Origin: JBBDIJ01 sp040880485
GTDB taxonomy: Bacteria; Bacteroidota; Rhodothermia; Balneolales; Balneolaceae
Assembly: GCA_040880485.1 (NCBI GenBank)
Contig: JBBDIJ010000009.1
Span: 310,001-374,000 of the forward strand
Length of the DNA stretch: 64,000 bases
Direction of reading: 5' to 3'
Position numbers and translations under genes: made by a program. The notes under the pieces were generated by a model. It saw only the letters and a program-made list of their open reading frames with translations, did not search any database and was not told the origin of the DNA. Positions within the stretch are counted from its first letter, which is position 1; every line of letters starts with the position of its first letter. Positions 1-9,682 of this stretch are shown in pieces.

Positions 1-130
1 TCCCGAAAAAGTGAGCGGATTTGCTTTTGGCATGGGAGTAGATCGCATTGCAATGCTCAGGTACGGAATAAATGATATCCGGGTTCTCTATGAAAATGAT
101 GTGCGCTTTCTCAATCAGTTTCCAGGTTAA
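1..130 (+). CDS. pheS: Phenylalanine-tRNA ligase alpha subunit, C-terminal end (partial)
   Basis: Only the last 43 codons are inside the window, read from base 2 to the TAA at 128-130. The peptide contains FGMGVDRIAMLRYGINDIR, the class II aminoacyl-tRNA synthetase motif 3 region typical of PheS, where the arginine contacts ATP. PheS forms the catalytic half of the (alpha-beta)2 enzyme that charges tRNA-Phe. The beta subunit gene starts 6 bases downstream, the usual pheS-pheT operon order, so the two are almost certainly co-transcribed. The 5' part lies outside the window. Confidence 0.95.
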   Translation, partial: PEKVSGFAFGMGVDRIAMLRYGINDIRVLYENDVRFLNQFPG

Positions 131-136
131 ACGAAG

Positions 137-2551
137 ATGAAGATATCCTATAACTGGCTCAAACAGTATATAGACACCGATCTGTCTCCCGAAGAGGTGG
201 CCAACCGTCTGACCCTTCTGGGGCTGGAAGTGGAAGGATCCGAGCCTTTCGGTAATGGAATGGACGGAGTGGTTGTCGGCGAAATACTTGAGGTGAATTC
301 ACACCCGAATGCAGATAAATTGAAACTTTGCAGGGTCGATCTTGGCGATCATGAAGTTCAAATTGTATGTGGAGCAGATAATGTTCGGAGTGGGCAGAAG
401 GTGCCCGTTGCCACGACAGGCTCGGTATTGCCAGTCCCTGGACCCGATGGCAAGCGTTTCAACATTCGGAAAACGAAACTCCGGGGTGAGCTCTCTGAAG
501 GGATGATCTGTGCCGAAGATGAACTGAATCTGGGTGATGATCACAGCGGGATCATGGTGCTCGATAAAGAATATAAAGCCGGCACACAACTGTCCGACGC
601 ATTGCAGATTAAGCCCGATACAGTTTTCGAAATTGCTCTTACTCCCAATAGACCTGACGCCTCCTGCCATGTTGGTGTAGCACGGGACCTGGCAGCGTGG
701 CTCGACAGGAAAATCAAACACCCTTATCCTGAAGAACCGGATCCGGCGGTTAAGCAGGATCTTCAATTGCCTGTTACCATCCACGACAGGAGCCAGTGCC
801 ACCGCTATGTAGCCAGGATTATTCGTAATGTGACTGTAGGCCCCTCCCCTCACTGGCTCAGAAATCGATTGCGCTCCATTGGCCTGAGGCCGATCAACAA
901 CGTAGTGGACGTCACCAATTACGTACTGCATGAACTTGGTCAGCCACTGCACGCATTCGATCTCGACCTTTTATCCGGCCCTGCTATTGACGTACGCTCC
1001 TTGAGTAATGAGATTACCTTCAGGACCCTGGACAAGGTCGAAAGAAACGTCCCTGCGGGAACCCTCTTTATTTGTGATAGTGAGAAACCGGTCGCCATTG
1101 CAGGGATTATGGGTGGTTTGAACAGTGAAGTATCGGACGGTACCAGAACTGTGTTACTTGAAAGTGCCTGGTTCCACCCTCCCTCCATTCGTAAAACGTC
1201 CAAAAAGCTTGCACTTCAGACAGACTCCTCTTATCGGTTCGAACGCGGTGTTGACCCTGAACTTACCCATAAAGCAGCTGCAAGAGCTGCAGAGCTGATT
1301 GCCGAGCTGTCGGGAGGTGAACTACTCCCGGAATATACCGATTGTCACCCGGTCAAACCCCCCCGAAATCAGGTACAATTGAGGCCGCAAAAACTCAACG
1401 GACTACTTGGAACCAGCCTGGAAACAGTGGAAATTTCAGACTTGCTGAACCGTCTTGATATCCCTTCAGGCATAGTCAATGGAGGGGTTATTCAATCGGA
1501 GATACCAGGCTTCAGGCCAGATATTTCCCGTGAGGCGGATCTTATCGAAGAGGTGGGCCGTCTGTACGACTACAATCGAATTCCGAAGCCAACATCCACC
1601 CCATTTTTTACTCCGGGTGAATTGTCCGGAAAGGAAATTTTCAAAGAGCGAATACGAACCTTCTCGGCCCGGCTTGGATATAAGGAAATTGCTACCGACT
1701 CTCTTCTCTCTCGCGATGAAGCTTCGCTGTTCAGTGATGAAGAGCAGCAAATCCATACTCTGAATCCGGTATCTGCAGAGGCTACTACACTTCGAACTAC
1801 GCTTGCAGCCGGATTTTTAAAGAGTGTGCAGTACAATGTGAATCGGAATGCCAACCGCCTGAAATTTTTTGAAATTGGACACGCATTCAGAAAAAAAATG
1901 AACAAAGGCACCTGGATTGATGGAATCGAAGAGCACACCTGGCTCCTGTTTGGCCTCTGGGGAGACCGGAAAGAGGAGGACTGGCGAGGTGGGCCGGAGC
2001 CCTTTACAATCTTCGACCTGAAACAGGACATCGAGTCTCTGATCCATCTAATTGGCCTATCAGATAAGACAGAGAGAGTGACAGAAAATCGGGATTGCAT
2101 CCTCTACAAACTGAATGGAAAGACATTTGCACGCATTGAAGTGATGGCTCCGAAACTGTCGAACAAATACGATCTGGAAAGGCCCGTTATGATTGCCGAA
2201 ACAGATCTGGATGTAATTATTGAGAGCAGTTTACTGCCAGGTTCCAGGCGATTTACACCCGTCCCAAAGTTCCCTTCATTCTCATATGACGCAGCCTTTA
2301 TTGTGGATAACGACATTAATTCCGGAGAATTGACAGAGTGTATTCAGGAACACGCCGGATCTATCTTGCAGAACATCGAGGTATTTGATATCTATGAGGG
2401 TGACAACCTCGGCAGAGGGAAAAAAAGCGTTGCATTTAGGCTTACTTTTTTAGATCGTGTCAAGACTCTGAACATCAAGGACGTAGAACCTGAAGTTAAC
2501 AGAGTTGTAAAGGCACTGAAGTCGAAGTTTGGAGCCAGATTGCGCTCCTGA
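137..2551 (+). CDS. pheT: Phenylalanine-tRNA ligase beta subunit
   Basis: The 804-residue protein has the full bacterial PheT layout. An N-terminal OB-fold tRNA-binding domain (about 40-150) is followed by the B3/B4 editing domain (about 215-390, which hydrolyses Tyr-tRNA-Phe) and the B5 domain (about 400-470). The catalytic-like core comes next, and the C-terminal ferredoxin-fold anticodon-binding domain starts near FPSFSYDAAF. The length is normal for the family. The gene directly follows pheS and is followed after 28 bases by a coiled-coil gene and zapA, an order found in many bacteria. The start at 137 gives the expected MKISYNWLKQYI beginning. No irregularities were seen. Confidence 0.97.
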   Translation: MKISYNWLKQYIDTDLSPEEVANRLTLLGLEVEGSEPFGNGMDGVVVGEILEVNSHPNADKLKLCRVDLGDHEVQIVCGADNVRSGQKVPVATTGSVLPVPGPDGKRFNIRKTKLRGELSEGMICAEDELNLGDDHSGIMVLDKEYKAGTQLSDALQIKPDTVFEIALTPNRPDASCHVGVARDLAAWLDRKIKHPYPEEPDPAVKQDLQLPVTIHDRSQCHRYVARIIRNVTVGPSPHWLRNRLRSIGLRPINNVVDVTNYVLHELGQPLHAFDLDLLSGPAIDVRSLSNEITFRTLDKVERNVPAGTLFICDSEKPVAIAGIMGGLNSEVSDGTRTVLLESAWFHPPSIRKTSKKLALQTDSSYRFERGVDPELTHKAAARAAELIAELSGGELLPEYTDCHPVKPPRNQVQLRPQKLNGLLGTSLETVEISDLLNRLDIPSGIVNGGVIQSEIPGFRPDISREADLIEEVGRLYDYNRIPKPTSTPFFTPGELSGKEIFKERIRTFSARLGYKEIATDSLLSRDEASLFSDEEQQIHTLNPVSAEATTLRTTLAAGFLKSVQYNVNRNANRLKFFEIGHAFRKKMNKGTWIDGIEEHTWLLFGLWGDRKEEDWRGGPEPFTIFDLKQDIESLIHLIGLSDKTERVTENRDCILYKLNGKTFARIEVMAPKLSNKYDLERPVMIAETDLDVIIESSLLPGSRRFTPVPKFPSFSYDAAFIVDNDINSGELTECIQEHAGSILQNIEVFDIYEGDNLGRGKKSVAFRLTFLDRVKTLNIKDVEPEVNRVVKALKSKFGARLRS

Positions 2552-2579
2552 TTTCAAGCCATACAATCTCTCCAAAGCC

Positions 2580-2858
2580 ATGTCGGAACACTCCACTGAA
2601 CATAGCGGATTACAGAAGATTCATCTCCATATTCAGACTTTGGCCGGAGAACTGTTTCGCCTGAAGGATGAGAATCAGGAATTGAAAGAGGAAGCAGAGC
2701 GTTTACGATCGGAGCTTGGACATAAGAAAAAGAGGATTGAATCCCTGAACCGGGAACAAGACCCCTCCTTCAGCCGCACAGAGAGAGTCCTCCTCAAACA
2801 ACAGGTAGATATTCTACTCAAGAAACTGGACAGTCATTTGGGTGAGGAGGAGTCTTGA
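2580..2858 (+). CDS. Small coiled-coil protein upstream of zapA
   Basis: A 92-residue acidic and basic protein, almost entirely predicted coiled coil from the heptad-like leucines in LFRLKDENQELKEEAERLRSE. I chose the ATG at 2580 because an in-frame upstream start at 2529 would overlap the end of pheT and adds only a non-conserved stretch. It has no enzyme motif, signal peptide or membrane segment. Its stop overlaps the zapA start (TTGA), so the two are translationally coupled. Position and shape suggest a division-associated coiled-coil protein working with ZapA, comparable in build to ZapB, but homology to ZapB cannot be asserted from the sequence alone. Confidence 0.7.
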   Translation: MSEHSTEHSGLQKIHLHIQTLAGELFRLKDENQELKEEAERLRSELGHKKKRIESLNREQDPSFSRTERVLLKQQVDILLKKLDSHLGEEES

Positions 2859-3172
2859 AATCATTAAAGGTGACCATTCTTGGTAAACAGTATCCACTCA
2901 AGGTAAATGAGTCGGAAGTTCAGGCGATGCAGCAGATCGCCCGTTTCGTAGACGAAAAGTTCCGACTCTACAGAAACGAACTGATCAAACAACCGGAGAG
3001 TACAGTCATGGTTCTGGCTGCGCTGAGTATTGCAGAGGAACTGTTCGAGGTACGGATGAAACAACAGGTACTGGAACGGAAACTGCAGTCACAGCCAAAA
3101 AATGAAGAGGAACTGGAAGAGGTAAGTCAGGCTCTGGAATCTCTGCTTCAGGAACTCCGTAACTCTAACTGA
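2855..3172 (+). CDS. zapA: Cell division protein ZapA
   Basis: The 105-residue protein starts KSLKVTILGKQYPLKVNESE, which matches the ZapA N-terminal domain that binds FtsZ. It continues into the long helical C-terminal part (about 60-105) that forms the antiparallel tetramer. ZapA bundles FtsZ filaments at mid-cell. The start codon is TTG at 2855, overlapping the TGA of the preceding gene and preceded by a strong Shine-Dalgarno GAGGAGG, which decides the start. Its last 8 bases overlap the stop end of korB on the other strand, so the two genes converge with no spacer. Confidence 0.88.
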   Translation: MKSLKVTILGKQYPLKVNESEVQAMQQIARFVDEKFRLYRNELIKQPESTVMVLAALSIAEELFEVRMKQQVLERKLQSQPKNEEELEEVSQALESLLQELRNSN

Positions 3173-4250
3173 TCTCCCACGTCTCTGTCCCTCTGAGCAA
3201 GGCATCGAGGTCGGTATCGGGATTTCTCTCCACAACATCCTGAACCTGCCGGTTTACACCTTCATCATAAGTCGGACGTTCGACAGCATGGAGGACTCCA
3301 AATGGCCTCGGCAGATATTCATCACCCGGTTGCGGCTCGTCAAAGAATCGGGACAACAGATACGCTTTTCCAGAATCTGTTTCATCATGTATCCAAAGAT
3401 CTTCTCTGGAGTAACCGTTATTGAGAGAGACCACTTCTGGTTTCAGGCCGTCGAGCCGAATCCCTTTCTCGTTATCGGCACCAAACAGGAGCGGTTTATC
3501 ATGCTCAAGGTAGATAGTTTCCGACGGTCGGCTCTTTTTATCTGTATAGATCCCGAATGCCCCGTCATTGAAAACAATACAATTCTGGTAGATTTCTAAC
3601 ATGGATGTACCATGATGCTGATGTGATCTGAATAACATCTCCCTGAGATGTTTCGGATCCCTGTCCATCGCACGAGCTATAAACGTACCATCGGCTCCCA
3701 AACTGAGTGAAAGCGGATTGAATGCGTGATCAATGGATCCATACGGTGTAGACTTTGTAACGGATCCGCCCGGCGAGGTAGGTGAATATTGTCCTTTTGT
3801 TAACCCGTATATCTGATTATTAAACAGCAGTAAATTTACATCGACATTACGTCGCAGGAGTTGAACGAAGTGGTTCGCCCCAATCGAAAGAGAATCTCCA
3901 TCTCCGGTTACAATCCATACACTGAGGTCGGGACGGCTCACTTTCAGGCCAGTTGCAATAGCTGGTGCACGCCCATGAATCGAGTGCATCCCGAATGTAT
4001 TCATGTAATATGGGAAGCGGGCCGCACATCCAATTCCCGATATGAAAACGATATCCTCACGTGCCACTCCGATATCGGGCATCAGATTTTGAACCTGCTT
4101 TAATATCGTATAGTCTCCACAGCCCGGGCACCACCGTACATCCTGGTCAGAAGAGAAATCCTTTCCGGTGTATTTTTCCAATGGCCGGCCATTATCTGAG
4201 CTCTTGCCGTTGAGGTGGCGATTTACTTTGTTATCGAGAGAAGTCATCAT
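3165..4250 (-). CDS. korB: 2-oxoglutarate (2-oxoacid):ferredoxin oxidoreductase, beta subunit
   Basis: The 361-residue thiamine-diphosphate-binding subunit carries the WCPGCGDY motif (40-47). It also has the TPP/Mg binding motif that begins GDGDSLSIG (116-124) and runs to LLLFNN. Together with KorA it oxidatively decarboxylates 2-oxoglutarate to succinyl-CoA, reducing ferredoxin, in the cytoplasm. The Cys-x-x-Cys and an additional conserved cysteine (GIGCAARF, Cys75) are consistent with the iron-sulfur cluster ligands of this subunit type. korA lies 16 bases upstream in the same direction, so this is a two-gene operon. Substrate preference (2-oxoglutarate versus pyruvate) is assigned from the overall KorAB pattern and the TCA-cycle genes nearby, not proven. 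Confidence 0.88.
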   Translation of the reverse strand: MMTSLDNKVNRHLNGKSSDNGRPLEKYTGKDFSSDQDVRWCPGCGDYTILKQVQNLMPDIGVAREDIVFISGIGCAARFPYYMNTFGMHSIHGRAPAIATGLKVSRPDLSVWIVTGDGDSLSIGANHFVQLLRRNVDVNLLLFNNQIYGLTKGQYSPTSPGGSVTKSTPYGSIDHAFNPLSLSLGADGTFIARAMDRDPKHLREMLFRSHQHHGTSMLEIYQNCIVFNDGAFGIYTDKKSRPSETIYLEHDKPLLFGADNEKGIRLDGLKPEVVSLNNGYSREDLWIHDETDSGKAYLLSRFFDEPQPGDEYLPRPFGVLHAVERPTYDEGVNRQVQDVVERNPDTDLDALLRGTETWEIS

Positions 4251-4266
4251 ATTGCCTTTTCAAAAA

Positions 4267-6141
4267 CTATTCCTGTTCGAGCCAAACATGACCGGTCGTG
4301 ATCGCTTCATGAATCTCATGTTTCAATTCATCTACACCGAAAGGACGCCCTTTGATTTTATTGATACCTGTTGCCTGAACTCCAAGCTCGCTGCGAAGAA
4401 GTCGTACAAGCTGACCGTCATTGATTTCAGGAACCAAAATTCGACTGTAACTCTCAAGAAGCGACTTGAGGTTTCGGGGGAACGGGCTGATATAACGCAG
4501 ATGAATATGTGAAACATCCATGCCGTCAAGCCTCAATTCATGTACGACTGTTCGTAATGTGCCATATGTACCCCCCCAACCTACAATAACCGTTTCCCCA
4601 CCCTCGCGACCGTTGTCCAACTCCTGCAGGGGAATATGATTCGCAATCTCCTCAATTTTCGCTTTTCTGATTTTCACCATCTTCTGATGATTTTCCGGGT
4701 CATAGGATACATCCCCTGTTTCATCCTGCTTTTCCAACCCCCCAACACGGTGTTCCATACCTGGTGTACCGGGTATAGCCCAGGAGCGTACAAGCCTTTC
4801 ATCCCTGTGATAAGGCAGATAGGGATCACTCTCTTCACTTCGTTCCGGTGCAAACTCCACCTTTATTTCGGACAGATCGTTTGCAGCTGGAAAACGCCAC
4901 GGCTCCGAACCGTTCGCCAGATATCCATCCGAGAGAAACATTACAGGTGTCATATGTTCAAGTGAAATCCTGCACGCTTCGAATACAGTTTCAAAACAGT
5001 CTGCAGGTGAATGCGGAGCCATCACAACCAGAGGACACTCACCATTTCGTCCATAAACTGCCTGCATGAGATCGGCTTGTTCCGTTTTGGTAGGCATGCC
5101 TGTAGAAGGCCCCGCTCTCTGCACGTTCAGAATAACGAGTGGCAGTTCAAGCATCACAGCAAGTCCGATGGCTTCCGCCTTCAGAGCAATCCCTGGCCCG
5201 GACGAGCTGGTGACACCCAGACTACCCCCAAATGCGGCTCCAATAGACGCAGAAACTGCTGCAATCTCATCCTCGGCTTGAAAAGTATAGATTCCGAACT
5301 GCTTCCATTTGGAGAGTCCGTGCAAAATATCGGAAGCGGGAGTAATCGGATAGGAACCAAAAAATAGTGGGAGCTGGGATTTGCGAGCTGCAGCCACAAG
5401 TCCTAAAACCGTTGCGTCGTTACCGGTCACATTACGGTAGGTTCCCGGTTGAAGCGAAGCCTCCGCTACTGTATACCTGGAAGTGAAAATCTCGGTATTT
5501 TCTCCAAACCAGTAGCCATCCTTCAGAACTTTTATATTCGCCGCTGCGATGTCGGGCTTATTTCTGAATTTATTCTCCAGAAATGCAATCGTAGAGTCAA
5601 GAGGCCGGTTATACATCCAGAAGAGCATTCCCAGGACAAACATATTCTTGGCGCGTTCGATCTCTTTGCTGTTGAGGTCAGAATCGGACAAGCTTTCCTT
5701 TGTCAACTTTGTGACATCTACTTCGTACAGGGTATAGTCATCCAGAGAGCCATTCTCAAGCGGATTCTCATCCTTGCCGTACTTGGCAAGATTGAGATTT
5801 CGACGATCGAAACCTGATGTGTTGGCAATGATGGTGCCTCCCTTTTTCAATAGAGAGAGGTTTGCCTTCAGTGCAGCTGAATTCATGACTACCAGTGCAT
5901 CACAAAGATCTCCCGGCGTCATGATCTCCTTGCTTCCAAAGTGTAGCTGAAAGGAGGAGACGCCCGGAACTGTGCCGGCCGGAGCCCTGATCTCGGCAGG
6001 GAACTCCGGAAGTGTCCTCAAATCATTTCCCTGTAATGCGGTCGTATTGGTAAAAAGGGAGCCGGTCAACTGCATCCCGTCGCCAGAGTCTCCCGCAAAC
6101 CGAATCGTTACGTCTTCCCTGATGTGATCTTGCCTTTTCAT
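4267..6141 (-). CDS. korA: 2-oxoglutarate (2-oxoacid):ferredoxin oxidoreductase, alpha subunit with fused gamma domain
   Basis: The 624-residue fusion starts with the gamma domain (about 8-200), recognised by VTIRFAGDSGDGMQLTG. The alpha domain follows (about 230-430, with YPITPASDILHGL and the conserved EDEIAAVSASIGAAFGG), then the transketolase-C-like domain (about 500-615). The gamma-alpha fusion is the standard KorA architecture in Bacteroidota, Actinobacteria and archaea. It pairs with KorB encoded 16 bases downstream. Reducing power goes to ferredoxin rather than NADH, unlike the classical 2-oxoglutarate dehydrogenase complex. The gene is divergent from the receiver gene at 6410, so the 268-base gap should hold its promoter. 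Confidence 0.9.
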   Translation of the reverse strand: MKRQDHIREDVTIRFAGDSGDGMQLTGSLFTNTTALQGNDLRTLPEFPAEIRAPAGTVPGVSSFQLHFGSKEIMTPGDLCDALVVMNSAALKANLSLLKKGGTIIANTSGFDRRNLNLAKYGKDENPLENGSLDDYTLYEVDVTKLTKESLSDSDLNSKEIERAKNMFVLGMLFWMYNRPLDSTIAFLENKFRNKPDIAAANIKVLKDGYWFGENTEIFTSRYTVAEASLQPGTYRNVTGNDATVLGLVAAARKSQLPLFFGSYPITPASDILHGLSKWKQFGIYTFQAEDEIAAVSASIGAAFGGSLGVTSSSGPGIALKAEAIGLAVMLELPLVILNVQRAGPSTGMPTKTEQADLMQAVYGRNGECPLVVMAPHSPADCFETVFEACRISLEHMTPVMFLSDGYLANGSEPWRFPAANDLSEIKVEFAPERSEESDPYLPYHRDERLVRSWAIPGTPGMEHRVGGLEKQDETGDVSYDPENHQKMVKIRKAKIEEIANHIPLQELDNGREGGETVIVGWGGTYGTLRTVVHELRLDGMDVSHIHLRYISPFPRNLKSLLESYSRILVPEINDGQLVRLLRSELGVQATGINKIKGRPFGVDELKHEIHEAITTGHVWLEQE

Positions 6142-6409
6142 TCCTGAAACTCTTATTCTGATCTGTCGCGAGATGTGTATAATTTGTACTCCATAGAATC
6201 CCCATAATATACGACTCTCGCAGCCAAGATAAAAAGACCGGATATGCTCCGATCGTGTACTGTATCAATGAAATCGGGTACGGTTATAGGCACTATAAAT
6301 TTCTCTCATATAACTTCAGACGATTTCTATTAAGAATCGGAAACCCTATACTTGAGTTAGTGCGAATACTCACATTGCCTGTAACTCTCATAGCCTTACG
6401 GATTTAATT

Positions 6410-6787
6410 TTGACGAAAGAACCGCTGAAAATTCTACTAGTTGAAGATGATGAATCCCAAAAACTTTTTCTTGAACGGATCATCAGTCGGTTGGGGCATA
6501 CTGTAATGGGTACGGTGTCCAGCGGACATGCTGCCATCCGATCTGTTGAAAAACTTTCCGGAATAGACCTGATTCTCATGGATGTACGCCTTGATGATGA
6601 TATGGATGGAATTGCAGCGATGGCAGAGATTCGTAAAACCTCTGATATAAAGGTGATTTATATCTCCGGTTTTGGCGATGACGAAATGAAAAGAAGAGCC
6701 GTTCAGACACAATATCACTACTTTCTGACCAAACCGGTGACCATAGACAAGCTGAAATTTGCAATCGATGACGCGTTCTCCGTTTAA
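6410..6787 (+). CDS. Single-domain response regulator (receiver only)
   Basis: A 125-residue CheY-like receiver with no output domain. The acidic pair is Asp13/Asp14, the phosphorylated aspartate is Asp58 in LILMDVRL, the switch serine is Ser86 and the conserved lysine is Lys108 in LTKPVT. The start is probably TTG at 6410, because the receiver's first strand (KILLVEDD) begins only six residues later and the next Met is inside the domain. No histidine kinase is adjacent. It precedes the patatin/barrel gene by 19 bases and may be co-transcribed. A role as phosphorelay intermediate or partner of an orphan kinase is inference. Confidence 0.85.
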   Translation: MTKEPLKILLVEDDESQKLFLERIISRLGHTVMGTVSSGHAAIRSVEKLSGIDLILMDVRLDDDMDGIAAMAEIRKTSDIKVIYISGFGDDEMKRRAVQTQYHYFLTKPVTIDKLKFAIDDAFSV

Positions 6788-6806
6788 TTCAGAAACTGAA
6801 TGATTC

Positions 6807-9059
6807 ATGGCAGATCATTGTCCTGAAATTCTTTCCTCCCACCGATTTGAGCTGCATGACCACTCTCTCTTCTCCAGGTTGGCTAAAACTGGCGCTCTTC
6901 TGATACTGGCCACCACACTGTTACCACTCCTGCTCACCGCTCAGGACAGATCAGATGAGAACTCTGAACCCAGAATCGGACTCGCATTAAGTGGTGGCGG
7001 GGCAAAGGGCATCGCCCATATTGGTGTATTGAAGGTTCTTGAGGAAGCCGGTATTCGACCCGACTACATTACAGGTACCAGTATGGGAAGCCTGGTAGGT
7101 GCCCTCTATTCGATTGGCTATACACCGGATGAGATGGAGATGTTAGCCCGTACAACCGACTGGGAAGAGATCTTTTCGGATCGGTCGGATCGACGGCAGC
7201 TTTCGATGTACGAACGGGATGTAGACGAGCGCTATATCGTCAACCTGCCTGTTAGAGAAACAGGAATAGATCTTCCGGCTGGTTTGATTTCCGGTCAAAG
7301 TATTTTTTTATGGATTGCGCGTCACACCTGGCAGGTACATGAGGTGGAGGATTTCAACCGTTTCCCCATCCCCTTCGCAGCGATCGCTACAGACCTGGAG
7401 ACTGGTGAAGCCGTTGTCATGCGCGATGGCTTTCTACCCGATGCAATTCGGGCCAGTATTTCGCTACCCACAGTCATGCTTCCACATGTTGTTAACGGCA
7501 GAGTATTGATGGATGGAGGCCTGGTTCGAAATCTACCTGTGGAAGATGCCCGCAATATGGGGGCCGATATTGTTATTGCTGTAGACGTCAGCACCCCATT
7601 GAGGTCAGCCGAAGAGCTCCAGTCTATCTTTACGATTCTTACACAGGCCATGAACTACCGTATGAGCAACAGTACCATCCGCCAGAAGGCGTTAGCTGAT
7701 TTGGCCATCACAGTAGATGATCTTGATGATTTTCTAATCAGCGACTTTATGGAGGCCGACCGTTTTATCGAATATGGTGAGAAAGCTGCACGATTGAAGC
7801 TGAATGAGTTGAAAGAGATTGCATCCCTGCAACGTCCGGGAATTATTGTTGAAGACGAGCCGGAGCGAAGCAGGCGCATCCTTTTGAATGAGGTTCAAAT
7901 CGAGGGAAATAATCTGATACCAGCCGACTATATACGAACCGAACTCGCACTGGAGTTGGGAGACAGAATCGATCTGGAGGATATCGAGTCGGCCATTAAA
8001 CGGCTCTACAGTACCCGCCTTTTTAATTTGATTACCTACAGGGTCACCGAAAACACCGATTCAGAAGGGGTCTCTCTACTCTTCCGCATCGATGAAAATC
8101 GGGATGATCAGGTGCGGATCGCTGCCAGATATGAATCACCAACACAGGCGTCAATCAAAATGCACACCTCTTTGCGAAATATTGGTCTCAGAGGATCAAC
8201 TTTTCGTACGGGCTTGCGCATTGGCAGGGATGCCCGGTTCAGCACAGAGTATCTCTGGTTCGGCAACTCCAGAAGCAGTTATGGATTAAGGGGACGACTC
8301 GTCTACGAGGGTGAGAGTGTGAACCACTATTCAGGCAACGAACGGACAAGCAGCCTGAGGCACCATCTCGGCCGAGCAGAGCTCTTCTCAGGCACATTCA
8401 TGAGCAACCAGTCACTGGCGGGAGTTGGAATACGTTATGAAATTCAAAGATTTACGCAGGAGATTAACCCGCAGGATATCCCTTTTACAAACAGAGATCA
8501 TTATGCGCTCTATGCCCTTTTCTATACAGACTCCCGTAATCGGCGCTCATGGACAACACGTGGCCAGCTTTTGTATATGAATGCCGTTCTGAGTGACGAT
8601 CGAATATTGAGCACACTGAAATATAACCTGCAGGAGTTTTACTGGAGTTCCTGGTATCCCCTGTCGGAGAGTGTGACCCTTAACAACTCCATTTATGCCG
8701 GCAGAAGCTCTACAGGAGAACTCCCGTGGGGTTACTGGTTCTCTCCGAATCGATCCAGAGAGTACGTGGATACGATCCGGTTTGGGGGCTATGAGAGGTA
8801 TGAGATCGCCGGAAGCAATATTCAGCTTGTTTCGGCGTCCATTCAGCTTGAACCTATACGTCACAGGTTTCTGCGACTGAGCGGTTATGCCGGTAACACC
8901 TTCGAAAGGTGGAATTGGAATCCGTTTGAGCAAAACTACCGGCTTGGATTCAGCCTGTCATTTGGTGCTCAGACCGTCGTCGGCCCACTGCAGGCCATTA
9001 TCTCAACCAGCTCTTCCAACCGGCTGCTCTTCGAACTTCAGCTTGGATATGAATTCTGA
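6807..9059 (+). CDS. Patatin-like phospholipase with POTRA and outer-membrane beta-barrel
   Basis: The 750-residue protein has a late signal sequence (hydrophobic about 28-44, cleavage near LTAQD). A patatin domain (about 55-330) follows, with oxyanion loop GGGAKG (63-68), nucleophile Ser92 in GTSMGS and the catalytic Asp in MDGGLVRNLPV. A POTRA-like segment (about 350-430, VQIEGNNLIPADYIRTELAL) leads into a C-terminal barrel rich in alternating aromatic strands that ends GYEF, with the usual terminal Phe. This patatin-POTRA-barrel order is that of PlpD/type Vd proteins, common in Bacteroidota. It is expected to hydrolyse phospholipids at the outer membrane. The next gene starts at the A of its TGA, so the two are coupled. 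Confidence 0.9.
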   Translation: MADHCPEILSSHRFELHDHSLFSRLAKTGALLILATTLLPLLLTAQDRSDENSEPRIGLALSGGGAKGIAHIGVLKVLEEAGIRPDYITGTSMGSLVGALYSIGYTPDEMEMLARTTDWEEIFSDRSDRRQLSMYERDVDERYIVNLPVRETGIDLPAGLISGQSIFLWIARHTWQVHEVEDFNRFPIPFAAIATDLETGEAVVMRDGFLPDAIRASISLPTVMLPHVVNGRVLMDGGLVRNLPVEDARNMGADIVIAVDVSTPLRSAEELQSIFTILTQAMNYRMSNSTIRQKALADLAITVDDLDDFLISDFMEADRFIEYGEKAARLKLNELKEIASLQRPGIIVEDEPERSRRILLNEVQIEGNNLIPADYIRTELALELGDRIDLEDIESAIKRLYSTRLFNLITYRVTENTDSEGVSLLFRIDENRDDQVRIAARYESPTQASIKMHTSLRNIGLRGSTFRTGLRIGRDARFSTEYLWFGNSRSSYGLRGRLVYEGESVNHYSGNERTSSLRHHLGRAELFSGTFMSNQSLAGVGIRYEIQRFTQEINPQDIPFTNRDHYALYALFYTDSRNRRSWTTRGQLLYMNAVLSDDRILSTLKYNLQEFYWSSWYPLSESVTLNNSIYAGRSSTGELPWGYWFSPNRSREYVDTIRFGGYERYEIAGSNIQLVSASIQLEPIRHRFLRLSGYAGNTFERWNWNPFEQNYRLGFSLSFGAQTVVGPLQAIISTSSSNRLLFELQLGYEF

Positions 9060-9682
9060 TGGATCAGATAGAGAAAACCCTGAATGATATCGAGCTCGAA
9101 TTAAAAAGCGACCCGGCAAACCCGTCACTCTGGAATGAACGCGGGGTCGGCTATCATTTGATTGGTGAATATGACATAGCTATTGGCAGCTTTCAGGAGG
9201 CGTTACGGCTTGAACCTCAATATCCCCGTGCACACTATAACATCGGGAATACATATCTGGAAACAGACCAGCCCGGACAGGCCATCCATCATTTCCTTCT
9301 TGCACTGGAGCAAAAACCGGATTACATACCAGCCATCAATAATCTGGCGGATGCATGGGAACGGACGGAGCACACCGATCGGGCACATGAGCTCTTTCTC
9401 TATCTTTCAGAGGTTGACTCAAAGAATCCCCTTTCTCACTTTAACCTGGGTAATTTCCTGTATCGTCGGGAAAAATATGTGGAAGCTGAAGAGTTCTACC
9501 GGTTTTCACTCAAGCTAGACCCCACGTTCACAGATGCATACTATACACTTGCGCTCTGCCTCCACAAGACTGCATCGAACCGGGATGCACTGCAACAGGT
9601 TTTGAAAGGGCTGGAACAGGACCCGGGAAATGAAGTACTGCTTGAACTTAAATCTGAACTGAAAAAACTTCATGAGTCGTAA
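9059..9682 (+). CDS. Tetratricopeptide repeat protein
   Basis: The 207-residue protein is built of about five TPR units, with typical WxxxGxxxxxxGxxxxAxxxfxxAlxxxP spacing. Examples are NPSLWNERGVGYHLIGEYDI and YPRAHYNIGNTYLETDQPGQ. It has no signal peptide or membrane segment, so it is probably a cytoplasmic scaffold. It overlaps the stop of the patatin gene by one base and the start of the DUF4202 gene by eleven, so all three are one transcriptional unit. The partner protein is unknown; the neighbours do not reveal it. Confidence 0.85.
   Translation: MDQIEKTLNDIELELKSDPANPSLWNERGVGYHLIGEYDIAIGSFQEALRLEPQYPRAHYNIGNTYLETDQPGQAIHHFLLALEQKPDYIPAINNLADAWERTEHTDRAHELFLYLSEVDSKNPLSHFNLGNFLYRREKYVEAEEFYRFSLKLDPTFTDAYYTLALCLHKTASNRDALQQVLKGLEQDPGNEVLLELKSELKKLHES

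Noticed and set aside
299..952. Long reverse-strand reading frames inside pheT
   Set aside because: They are shadows of a clearly conserved gene and show no protein family features.
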